The position numbers and the translations under genes are program-made. A stretch of DNA of 64,000 nt from Pyxidicoccus parkwaysis (lineage in GTDB: Bacteria; Myxococcota; Myxococcia; Myxococcales; Myxococcaceae), in the NCBI RefSeq assembly GCF_017301735.1, contig NZ_CP071090.1:8856001-8920000 (forward strand), read 5' to 3'. A model generated the notes under the pieces. It did no database searches. It was not told the origin of the DNA and worked only from the letters and a program-made list of their open reading frames with translations. This document shows, one piece after another, positions 56,919 through 64,000 of this stretch (its first letter is position 1; the number at the start of each line of letters is the position of its first letter).

Positions 56919-57947
56919 TCAGCGCCGGACCCGCACCGCGTTCTCCACCCGGCGCAGCGCATACCGCGCCATCGCTCCAGGCCGGGGCGCCAGCAGCAGC
57001 TTCGCCGCCACCCACGCCGGCTTGCTGCGCGCCAGCTCCGCGCCCAACAGCCGCTCCTCCGAGAAGAACCGCTGCGCCAGCGCCCGCTGCCACCCCGGCG
57101 GCGCCAGGGCCTCCAGCACCTCCTCGGGCACCGGCGCATCCAGCAGCCTCCGCGCCGCCTCCCAGCCGTACCAGACACCCTGCGGAAACGCCGTCCCTCG
57201 CGCGCCCTCCACCACCGCCCGCCAGTCCACGCCCTTCAGCGCCAGCATCTTCAAGTCGAACACCCACGCCAGCCGCTGCAACAGGTGGTTGCTCGCGTGC
57301 AGCGCCAGGTACACCGCCTCGTCCTCCGGACGCAGCCACCGCACGCGCCGGCCCTCCACCTCGCCCTCCACCGCGCGCGCCAGCAGCGCATCGCCCTCCA
57401 GCGCCTCACCCCACCCCGCCAGCGCGCGGAAGTGCAGCTCCACCAGCCCCGCCTCCCCCACCAACTCCAGATGGTGCGAGTCCTCCTCGCCATGCCGCGC
57501 GCCATCCTCCGCCCGCACCGTCAGGCCCACCCCACTCAACGCCCGCACCGCCGCGTCCACCTCGCCGCGCGCCACCAGCAGGTCCACGTCCATCGTCGCC
57601 CGCTGCAGCGGGTCCGGGTACAGCCGCTCCGAAAGCCCGTACCCCTTGAGCAGCACCGGCACGCAATCCACCGTGGCCAGCGTGTCCAGGCTCCGCGTGA
57701 GCAGCGCCTTCACCCGCATCACCCGCGCCGCGCCCAGCAGCGACGCGCGCCGCAGCCCCGCACGGGCCTCCGCGGGCAGCACCCACCCGGCCTTCTCCGC
57801 CGCATGCTCCACGAAGCCCGCGAGCCCATGGTGCACGGCCGCGCGAACCAGCCCCCGGGCCTCTCCGCCCGTCGGAGCCTCCCGCAACGGAGCACCCGGC
57901 CACGACCGCAACAGCGCCCCCAGGGCGCGCGCGTCCACCGCCGTCAC
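56919..57947 (-). CDS. NTP_transf_5-family nucleotidyltransferase-like protein
   Basis: A 342-residue protein of the uncharacterised nucleotidyltransferase family found in surface polysaccharide loci. It keeps the motif VLLKGYGLSERLYP followed by RATMDVDLLVARGEVDAAV, with the DxD metal pair, near residues 105-145. The GTG at 57947 overlaps the stop of the WecA-like gene (GTGA). It faces the immunity gene tail to tail, 3 bp apart. The substrate is unknown. Confidence 0.85.
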   Translation of the reverse strand: MTAVDARALGALLRSWPGAPLREAPTGGEARGLVRAAVHHGLAGFVEHAAEKAGWVLPAEARAGLRRASLLGAARVMRVKALLTRSLDTLATVDCVPVLLKGYGLSERLYPDPLQRATMDVDLLVARGEVDAAVRALSGVGLTVRAEDGARHGEEDSHHLELVGEAGLVELHFRALAGWGEALEGDALLARAVEGEVEGRRVRWLRPEDEAVYLALHASNHLLQRLAWVFDLKMLALKGVDWRAVVEGARGTAFPQGVWYGWEAARRLLDAPVPEEVLEALAPPGWQRALAQRFFSEERLLGAELARSKPAWVAAKLLLAPRPGAMARYALRRVENAVRVRR

Positions 57948-59428
57948 CGCCGCAGCGCGATGACGCGCCCGGGCTCCGCTTCCATCGGCACATGGAAGCG
58001 CGAAGCGCGCTCCGCCACCGCGTCTGCCACCACCTCCAACGCCAACTCCTCGTCGCGGTTGATGGCCGACCGCCCGTCGCGCCACACCAGCAGCAGCGCC
58101 CCGAGAATCTCCTCGTCGTCCTTCACGTCGATGCGCACCTCGAGCGGCACCTCCGTGCCCGCCGGGCGCTGCGTCTCGAAGACGACGCCGTCCGTCTGCC
58201 CACCGGACTCGTGCTGGAAGCGCAGCTCCTGCCGCGCCACGTCCAGCGCCTCCGCCAGCGGCCGCAGCGCGTTCCACACGTCCTGCAGCGACGAAGCCAG
58301 ACGCACCGAACGCGTCACGTCCTTCACCACCGTGCGCAGCCGGATGTTGCGCTGCCGCACCTGCTGCACGTCCGCCGCGCGCCTCAGGTCCAGGTAGCCC
58401 AGCTTGCGCATCAGCACGAAGATGACCAGGCCCATGCCACACAGCAGCATGGCGCTCTGCCCGCTGTTCGCGAAGTTCAGCCCCAGCGCCGTCAGCATGA
58501 ACAGGCCGCACAGCCCATACAGCACCAGCACCGTGGCGCGGTGGCTGAGCACCATGCGGCTCATCACGCGGTGATGGATGTGCTCCTTGTCCGCGCTGAA
58601 CAGCGGCCGGCCCAGCAGCGAGCGCCGCACCATGGCCAGCAGCGTGTCCATGATGGGCAGCCCCAGCGCCATCACCGGCACCAGCATGGCCACCGTCGTC
58701 CCGCTCTTCGTGCTCGTCTTGATGGCCACCGCCGCCAGCACGAAGCCCAGGAACATGCTCCCCGTGTCTCCCATGAAGATGGAGGCCGGGTTGAAGTTGA
58801 ACACCAGGAACCCGAGGATGGCGCCCGCCAGCGCCGCCATCAGCAGGCACAGCAGGATGTCCCCGCGAGACAGCGCGAGGATGAAGTTGGTGCTCACGCC
58901 GAAGAACGCCACTCCGCCCGCGAGCCCATCCAGCCCGTCAATCAGGTTGAGCGCATTCACCACGCCCACCATCCACAGCACCGTGAAGGGCAGGCTCAGC
59001 GCGCCCAGCGACAGCTCCGGGCCGAACGGGTTGGCGATGACGTCGATGCGGAAGCCCATCGCATACAGGCCCAGCGCCACCGCGAACTGCACCGCGAACT
59101 TCAGCCGCGCGCCCGCGCCCTTCAGGTCGTCGTACAGGCCGAGCGCCGCAATCACCGCGCCGCCGATGAAGAGCCCACCCACCAGTTCCTGCTGCGCGCG
59201 GAAGTTGTACCCGACGCCCGAGTCCACCAGGAACAGCGCGCACAACGGCGCGAAGAAGCCGCCGACGATGCCAATGCCTCCCAACCTCGGAATGGGACGC
59301 ACGTGGACCTTGCGACTGGAATTGGCCTGGTCCAACCACCCCCACGCCACCGCCCGGTTGCGCACCAGGAGCGTCAGCACCAGGGCAACCATCAGGGACA
59401 CGAGGAACGCGACGAAGAACGTAATCAT
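57944..59428 (-). CDS. WecA-type polyprenyl-phosphate sugar-1-phosphate transferase with C-terminal extension
   Basis: A 494-residue membrane enzyme. The first 340 residues have about 11 helices and the MraY/WecA motifs LYDDLKGAGARLKF, NALNLIDGLDGLAGG, FMGDTGSMFLGF and the WecA-type HIHHR in DKEHIHHRVM. It starts glycan assembly by moving sugar-1-phosphate onto undecaprenyl phosphate. The last ~145 residues form an extra soluble domain with a coiled-coil start and a GAF-like look (SLQDVWNALRPLAEALDVAR). It is coupled to the nucleotidyltransferase-like gene by GTGA. Confidence 0.92.
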   Translation of the reverse strand: MITFFVAFLVSLMVALVLTLLVRNRAVAWGWLDQANSSRKVHVRPIPRLGGIGIVGGFFAPLCALFLVDSGVGYNFRAQQELVGGLFIGGAVIAALGLYDDLKGAGARLKFAVQFAVALGLYAMGFRIDVIANPFGPELSLGALSLPFTVLWMVGVVNALNLIDGLDGLAGGVAFFGVSTNFILALSRGDILLCLLMAALAGAILGFLVFNFNPASIFMGDTGSMFLGFVLAAVAIKTSTKSGTTVAMLVPVMALGLPIMDTLLAMVRRSLLGRPLFSADKEHIHHRVMSRMVLSHRATVLVLYGLCGLFMLTALGLNFANSGQSAMLLCGMGLVIFVLMRKLGYLDLRRAADVQQVRQRNIRLRTVVKDVTRSVRLASSLQDVWNALRPLAEALDVARQELRFQHESGGQTDGVVFETQRPAGTEVPLEVRIDVKDDEEILGALLLVWRDGRSAINRDEELALEVVADAVAERASRFHVPMEAEPGRVIALRR

Positions 59429-59543
59429 TTCGGTGGAGCCGCCTCGAACTGTGACGGCCTCTAGCCAGACGCGTCAATGCAAGCGAGTGTGTGCTGACGA
59501 ATAGACCTCGCGGTTGCTCAGTCAGCCACCAACCGTGCGAAAT

Positions 59544-60701
59544 TCAAGGCTTTCTTTGATTGCCGAGAAGCGTCTCGTACAGCGAGAGAGTGCGAGCGCC
59601 GATGTCCCGCCAGGTAAGATTTCGCACCTCGTGCTGCGCTGCCTGACGGAGTGCCTGCAATTGTTCACGCTGATCAGCAAACCCGCACAGCGCACCCACC
59701 AGGCCCGACACGTCGCCGACAGGAATGAGGCAGCCTGTCTGCCCATGGCGCACCACCTGCGGCGCCACGCCCACCGGTGACGACACCGGCGCCAGCCCGC
59801 ACGCCATCGCCTCCACCAGCGCCATGCCGAAGCCTTCCGAGTGGCTCGGGAAGAGCAGCACCTCGTCGTCGGCCAGGAGGCGGGGGAGCTCGGTGTGGAC
59901 GTACCTGGGCACCACCGTGAGCCGCTCGCGCGCGGCGGCGGGGAAGGAGCCGAGCACCTCGTCCACGCCCAGGCCCGTGCCGTACAGCGACAGCCTGAAG
60001 GGCACCCCGCGCGCGGTGAGCTCGCGGGCCACCGCGACCACCTCCTCGCGACCCTTGCGCTGAATCCAGCTCCCCACGAAGGCCACCCGCAGCGGAGCCC
60101 GCTCGCTGACGGAGTCCGCGACGCGGCGAGGAGGCGGCAGCCCGAGGAAGACTTCGTCCAGCCCATGCGGGATGACGCTCAGCTTGCTGGCGGGCACACC
60201 CAGCCGCTCCCGCGAGTACGCGGCGTCCCGCGCGTTGAGGAGCACCGCGTGGTCCGCCAGCAGCAGCGACTGGCGCACCTCCCAGAGACGGAAGCCGCCA
60301 TGGTACAGCGGGTACTTCCAGCTCAGCGTCGCGCGGCCCTCGCGCGCATCCGCGTGGAGCTGCTCGGACACCACGTGCTCCAGGCCGTGGCTGCGCGTCA
60401 CCAGCGCATGCCGCGCGCGAGCCCCCGGCCGGCCCAGGCGCGCCCAGGCCCACGCGTCGCCGGTGGTGATGTCCAGCACGTCGTAGCGGTGGGCCTCCCG
60501 CGCAAGGTGCGCGGCCAGCTTCCAGGGGAAGCGCACGCCGTGCCACGAGCCGTACCAGGGCACGCCGGGGAAGGCCTCCTGGTAGCTGTAGTAGTCCACC
60601 TCGCAGCCCAGCGCGGCCAGCGCCCGGCCCAGCGCGAGCGTCACGCCCGGGGCGCCGAGGTTCGCGTCCAGCGGGTGGTGGATGCCGAGGAGGACTCGCA
60701 T
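59544..60701 (-). CDS. glycosyltransferase family 4 (GT-B)
   Basis: A 385-residue GT-B enzyme. The N-terminal acceptor domain begins MRVLLGIHHPLDANLGAPGV. The C-terminal donor domain has VGSWIQRKGREEVV and the EX7E motif EGFGMALVEAMACG. It adds a sugar to the lipid-linked glycan on the cytoplasmic side. It lies 115 bp upstream of the wecA-like gene on the same strand and is divergent from the acyltransferase/FkbM/GT2 operon. Confidence 0.93.
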   Translation of the reverse strand: MRVLLGIHHPLDANLGAPGVTLALGRALAALGCEVDYYSYQEAFPGVPWYGSWHGVRFPWKLAAHLAREAHRYDVLDITTGDAWAWARLGRPGARARHALVTRSHGLEHVVSEQLHADAREGRATLSWKYPLYHGGFRLWEVRQSLLLADHAVLLNARDAAYSRERLGVPASKLSVIPHGLDEVFLGLPPPRRVADSVSERAPLRVAFVGSWIQRKGREEVVAVARELTARGVPFRLSLYGTGLGVDEVLGSFPAAARERLTVVPRYVHTELPRLLADDEVLLFPSHSEGFGMALVEAMACGLAPVSSPVGVAPQVVRHGQTGCLIPVGDVSGLVGALCGFADQREQLQALRQAAQHEVRNLTWRDIGARTLSLYETLLGNQRKP

Positions 60702-60833
60702 GAGCGCGTGCCTTGTAGGCCATCGCGCCGCGCCATGGTGATTTCTTCGTTCCCTCCATCCCTCCGGACGGCTGGCCCCCTGGTCGCTATTGACGTGCGG
60801 GCCCCCCCGACGACAATCGCCGGCCGCATCCCT

Positions 60834-61922
60834 ATGTCCCCATCCCTCCGCCCCACGCTGCAGGCGTGCCTCGAGCGCCGCCGCAACAACCTCGACTTCC
60901 TCCGCTTCGTCGCGGCGTCGGGCGTCATCCTCAGCCATGCCTTCCCGCTGGGCGAGGGGCGCGGCACGGTGGAGCCGCTGGACGTCTTCTCGCGGGGACA
61001 GCTCTCGCTCGGCCGGCTGTGCGTGGCGGTGTTCCTGGTCATCAGCGGCGTGCTCATCACCCAGAGCTGGGAGCGCACGCCGGACCTCGCTCGCTTCACC
61101 TGGGCGCGCGTGCTGCGCATCTTCCCGGGCCTGGGCGTCATGCTGCTGCTCACCACGCTGGTGCTGGGCCCCGCCTTCACCCGCCTGCCGCTGCGCGACT
61201 ACCTGCTGGCCGCGGACACGCACCTGTACTGGCTGCGCAACTTCACCCTCGTCTCTCCCCAGTGGGATTTGCCGGGCGTCTTCGAGTCCAACGCCTACTC
61301 GAATGCCGTCAACGGCTCGCTGTGGACGCTGAAGTACGAGGTGGGCTTCTACCTGCTGACGCTGGGCCTGGGGCTCACGGGCCTGCTGCGCAAGGGCATG
61401 GTGGTGTTCGGCTGGGTGGGCGCGGCGGTGGCGCCCTTCGTCACCGGGCGGCTCGGCTTCTGGCCGGAGCTCTACCTGTACTTCGGCGGCGGCGTGGCGC
61501 TGTACCTCTGGCGCGACAAGGTGCGCATGAGCCCGTGGCTCGCGCTGGCATGCACGGCGGGCTGGCTCGTCACCACGTGGCTCGGTTACGGCCGCATCGG
61601 CACGGGGCTGTTCGGCGCGTACGTGGTGCTGTACCTCGCCTTCCTGCCGGCGGGCGCGCTGGCGGACTTCGGGCGCAGAGGAGACTTCTCCTACGGCGTC
61701 TATGTGTATGCCTTTCCCGTGCAGCAGGCCGTCACCGCGCTCCTGGGCGGGCGCACGGAGTGGTGGGTGAACGCGGCGGTGTCCTTCCCGGGGGTGGTGG
61801 CGCTGGCCGCGCTGTCCTGGCACCTGGTGGAGAAGCCCGCGCTGACGCTCAAGAACCGGCCGCCCGCGCTGCTGCGGTGGCTGCGGCCCGGCGCGCGCGG
61901 CGCGATGCAAGGGAATGGATGA
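60834..61922 (+). CDS. acyltransferase-3 family membrane protein
   Basis: A 362-residue membrane acyltransferase. The N-terminus NNLDFLRFVAASGVILSHAF has the catalytic His, followed by VAVFLVISGVLITQSW and a typical C-terminal YGVYVYAFPVQQAV / WHLVEKP ending. It likely acetylates the glycan made by this locus. The ATG at 60834 is the first after a divergent 132-bp promoter gap. Its stop overlaps the FkbM gene start (ATGATG). Confidence 0.92.
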   Translation: MSPSLRPTLQACLERRRNNLDFLRFVAASGVILSHAFPLGEGRGTVEPLDVFSRGQLSLGRLCVAVFLVISGVLITQSWERTPDLARFTWARVLRIFPGLGVMLLLTTLVLGPAFTRLPLRDYLLAADTHLYWLRNFTLVSPQWDLPGVFESNAYSNAVNGSLWTLKYEVGFYLLTLGLGLTGLLRKGMVVFGWVGAAVAPFVTGRLGFWPELYLYFGGGVALYLWRDKVRMSPWLALACTAGWLVTTWLGYGRIGTGLFGAYVVLYLAFLPAGALADFGRRGDFSYGVYVYAFPVQQAVTALLGGRTEWWVNAAVSFPGVVALAALSWHLVEKPALTLKNRPPALLRWLRPGARGAMQGNG

Positions 61923-62692
61923 TGGGTGCTCCTGTGATGCGATTGAGAGACCGGCTGACGCCCCTGAGCCACCTGCGCTACCTCGCGTGGCGCGCGCTGC
62001 CGCTGGGGCGGCGGCTGACGGTGCGCCTGCGCTCGGGTGAGCGGCTCATGCTGCGGCCGCTTCCGTCGACGGACCTGGACACCGCCTTCGAGCTCTTCGT
62101 CGCCGAGGTGTACCGCCCGCCCTTCCCCGTGGACGCGGAGCGCACGCGCCGCATCGTGGACGTGGGCGCCAACTGCGGCCACTCGCTCATCTTCTGGGGC
62201 CGCCAGTATCCCCGCGCGCACGTCATCGCCTTCGAGCCGCACCCCACGCACGTGGACCTGCTGGAGCGCAACGTGGCGCTCAACGGCCTGTCCGGCCGGC
62301 TGACGCTGCACCGCGCGGCGGCGAGCGTGCGCGCCGGCGAGGCCGAGTTCCTCGACGCGGAGAACTGCTCCTCCATCGTGGAGGGGCCCGCGGACAAGCG
62401 CACCCTGCGCGTGCCGCTGGTGGACTTCTTCGGCGCCGTGGGCACCGAGCCCATCGACCTCTTGAAGATGGACATCGAGGGCGGCGAGTACGCCCTGCTG
62501 AAGGACCCGCGCTTCGCGCAACTGAAAGTAGGCACGTTGGTCATGGAGTGGCACCGCACCCCCGAGCACCCGGACGGCAAGGCCTGGTGCGAGCGCGCCC
62601 TCGCGGAGATGGGCTACGAGGTCCGCGCCGGCATCTGGACCGGTGAAGAGAACGGGCTGCTCTGGGCCCGCCGCCAGGAGGCCCGGGGATGA
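61919..62692 (+). CDS. FkbM-family methyltransferase
   Basis: A 257-residue SAM-dependent methyltransferase. The SAM-binding motif is IVDVGANCGHSLIFW, with VIAFEPHPTHVDLLERN next and the FkbM signature DLLKMDIEGGEYALL. It probably O-methylates a sugar. Starts at 61919, 61922 and 61937 are possible; 61919 overlaps the acyltransferase stop. It overlaps the GT2 gene downstream (ATGA). Confidence 0.92.
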   Translation: MMGAPVMRLRDRLTPLSHLRYLAWRALPLGRRLTVRLRSGERLMLRPLPSTDLDTAFELFVAEVYRPPFPVDAERTRRIVDVGANCGHSLIFWGRQYPRAHVIAFEPHPTHVDLLERNVALNGLSGRLTLHRAAASVRAGEAEFLDAENCSSIVEGPADKRTLRVPLVDFFGAVGTEPIDLLKMDIEGGEYALLKDPRFAQLKVGTLVMEWHRTPEHPDGKAWCERALAEMGYEVRAGIWTGEENGLLWARRQEARG

Positions 62693-63642
62693 GCACGGCG
62701 GGCGTCACCCTCGTCATTCCCACGTACAACGGCGCGCGCCGAATCGAAGACCCGCTGCGGGCCCTGCTCGCGCAGGCGGCTCCGTCCGAGTCCTTCGAAG
62801 TCGTGGTGGTGGACAACAACTCGAAGGACGGCACGGCGCAGGTGGTGGAGTCGAGCCCCTCCGCGGCGGGCCTGCGCCAGCGCGGCGTGGACGTGCGCGT
62901 GGTGCACGAGGGCCGGCAGGGCCTGCTCTTCGCGCGCCTGCGCGGCATCCAGGAGGCACGCCGCGACATCGTGTGCTTCCTCGACGATGACAACGTCCCC
63001 GAGCCGAACTTCGTCACCGACGGGCTCGCGCTCTTCGAGGACGCGAAGGTAGGCGTGGTCGTCTCGCGCCTCTTCCCCCGCTACGAGGTGCCGCCTCCGC
63101 CCAGCATCGGCCGCCGAGAGCACCTGCTGGCCATCAACCACCGCATGGGCGACGCCGTGGTGGACTTCGGCGCCCGGCCCACGCTCGCGCCCACCATCGG
63201 CGCGGGGCTGTGGCTGCGCCGCGCCGCCTTCCTCGAGTCCGTGCCCTGGCAGAACCCCGAGCAGCTCCTGCCGGACCGGCTGGGCAACAAGCTCCTGAGC
63301 GGTGGTGACATCGAGTTCGGCTACCTGCTCGGCAAGGCCGGGTACGAGCGCCGCTACGCGCCCACGCTGAAGATGTGGCACATCATCCCGCGCTCGCGCT
63401 TCGAGACGCGCTACTTCATGCGCCTCATCGTGGGCGTGGTGCGCAGCGAGCAGACGCTGCAGGCCCGCTACATGGGCCGGCGCTTCCAGGGACTCGCGAG
63501 GCTGAAGGCATGCGCGCAACTCGTAGGCGCCGGCCTCGCCAGCCCCGCGCTTGCGCTGCGGAGCGACCCGGTGCGCGAGGTGCTCTTCGTGCTCGCGCGG
63601 CGCTGGGCGCAGGTGCAGGGGCCGTACACGCACCTGCACTGA
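62689..63642 (+). CDS. glycosyltransferase family 2 (GT-A)
   Basis: A 317-residue GT2 enzyme. It starts VTLVIPTYNGARRIEDPLRA with VVVDNNSKDGTA. The metal-binding DDD lies in IVCFLDDDNVPEPNF, and an acceptor region follows (GGDIEFGYLLGKAGYERRY). It is the third gene of the acyltransferase-FkbM-GT2 operon. Its 3' end faces the truncated minus-strand gene at the window edge. Confidence 0.93.
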   Translation: MSTAGVTLVIPTYNGARRIEDPLRALLAQAAPSESFEVVVVDNNSKDGTAQVVESSPSAAGLRQRGVDVRVVHEGRQGLLFARLRGIQEARRDIVCFLDDDNVPEPNFVTDGLALFEDAKVGVVVSRLFPRYEVPPPPSIGRREHLLAINHRMGDAVVDFGARPTLAPTIGAGLWLRRAAFLESVPWQNPEQLLPDRLGNKLLSGGDIEFGYLLGKAGYERRYAPTLKMWHIIPRSRFETRYFMRLIVGVVRSEQTLQARYMGRRFQGLARLKACAQLVGAGLASPALALRSDPVREVLFVLARRWAQVQGPYTHLH

Positions 63643-63651
63643 GCCAGAGGC

Positions 63652-64000
63652 TCAGGGCGCGTGGACCTTGGCCGTCGAGGGACCGGCCAGGCTGCTCGGC
63701 AGGGACGGCCGGGGCTCGCGGGCCGGCACCACGCTGAAGCGCTCTCCCGCCAGCCGGTCATAGGTGAGCAAGCGGTAGCGCCGCAGCCACTCGGCCGGTG
63801 AGCCCGGCGCAGGAGAGTCGGCGTCGCGCTCCGACAGCGGCAGGTACGCGCCCGCGCCCGTCTTCACCACGTCGCTGCGCACCACCGGCAGGTGTCGGGA
63901 CAGGTCCTCGAGGAAGGCGAAGAAGCCATGGGGCTTCATCCCCGCCGCTTCGAGGATGCGCGGCGCGAACAGGCTCATGCTCAGGTGCAGGTCCTGCCTC
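63652..64000 (-). CDS. unidentified protein, C-terminal part (truncated by window)
   Basis: At least 115 residues of a reading frame that continues beyond the right edge. Visible are DLHLSMSLFAPRILEAAG near the left of the visible part, EDLSRHLPVVRSDVVKTG and a Pro/Ala/Ser-rich end. The ATG at 63978 is internal to an open frame, so the true start is probably outside. No family recognised; the context suggests a role in surface polysaccharide assembly. Confidence 0.65.
   Translation of the reverse strand, partial: RQDLHLSMSLFAPRILEAAGMKPHGFFAFLEDLSRHLPVVRSDVVKTGAGAYLPLSERDADSPAPGSPAEWLRRYRLLTYDRLAGERFSVVPAREPRPSLPSSLAGPSTAKVHAP

Overview
The window is very GC-rich DNA with strong G/C third-position bias, densely packed genes and many ATGA/GTGA stop-start overlaps. 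The gene set points to a myxobacterium, most likely Myxococcaceae: a Ser/Thr kinase-like protein, a PilZ-receiver protein, sigma-54 with an NtrC-type regulator, a Myxococcus-type SitA6/SitI6 lipoprotein toxin-immunity pair and many lipoproteins. This is inferred from protein families; I had no database to confirm the genus.

Layout. 1-2958 (minus): the 5' part of serB, a kinase-like protein whose catalytic Asp is replaced by Asn, and a PilZ-receiver protein. 3063-11367 (plus): respiratory complex I genes nuoE, F, J, K, L, M, N; the usual G, H and I are missing from between F and J. 11437-19513 (minus): a GNAT acetyltransferase, then (transcribed right to left) a phosphoribosyltransferase, selB, a PAS/GAF histidine kinase and an NtrC-type regulator, the last three joined by ATGA overlaps. 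19637-25641: an amino-acid dehydrogenase, Hsp33, an orphan sdhC-type cytochrome b, ssb and a PBP4-type peptidase. 25878-29410 (plus): a peptide-type ABC importer (binding protein and two permeases) without ATPases; the junction of its permease genes is triplicated. 29463-31252: dtd, an unknown protein and ptsN. 32323-39837 (minus): an expanded form of the lpt-rpoN locus, running lpxL-like acyltransferase, lptC, lptA, lptB, rpoN, two inserted genes, hpf and then ptsN. 39843-41168: astB.

The accessory part is 41183-57000. It holds a SitA6-type lipoprotein toxin gene broken by a one-base frameshift next to an intact SitI6 double-CXXC immunity gene (42400-43806). About 12 kb further on is an intact pair: a lipoprotein with a PD-(D/E)XK-like C-terminus, and a DUF3396-type immunity protein (55198-56915). 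An array of 85-bp tandem repeats lies just upstream of the second pair and duplicates the 3' end of the preceding FG-GAP/HYR lipoprotein gene. Delivery of such lipoprotein toxins by outer-membrane exchange (TraA/TraB) is known for the Sit family; for the second pair it is inference.

Scattered among and after these are surface-polysaccharide genes: a Wzy/O-antigen-ligase-like protein with TPR-like repeats (44586-47207), an acyltransferase-3 gene coupled to ugd, two Pfam NTP_transf_5-like proteins (one lacking the DxD pair), a WecA-type initiating transferase with an extra cytoplasmic domain, two glycosyltransferases, a second acyltransferase-3, an FkbM methyltransferase, and an unidentified gene cut by the window end.

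No rRNA, tRNA, CRISPR array, insertion sequence, prophage or origin could be supported.
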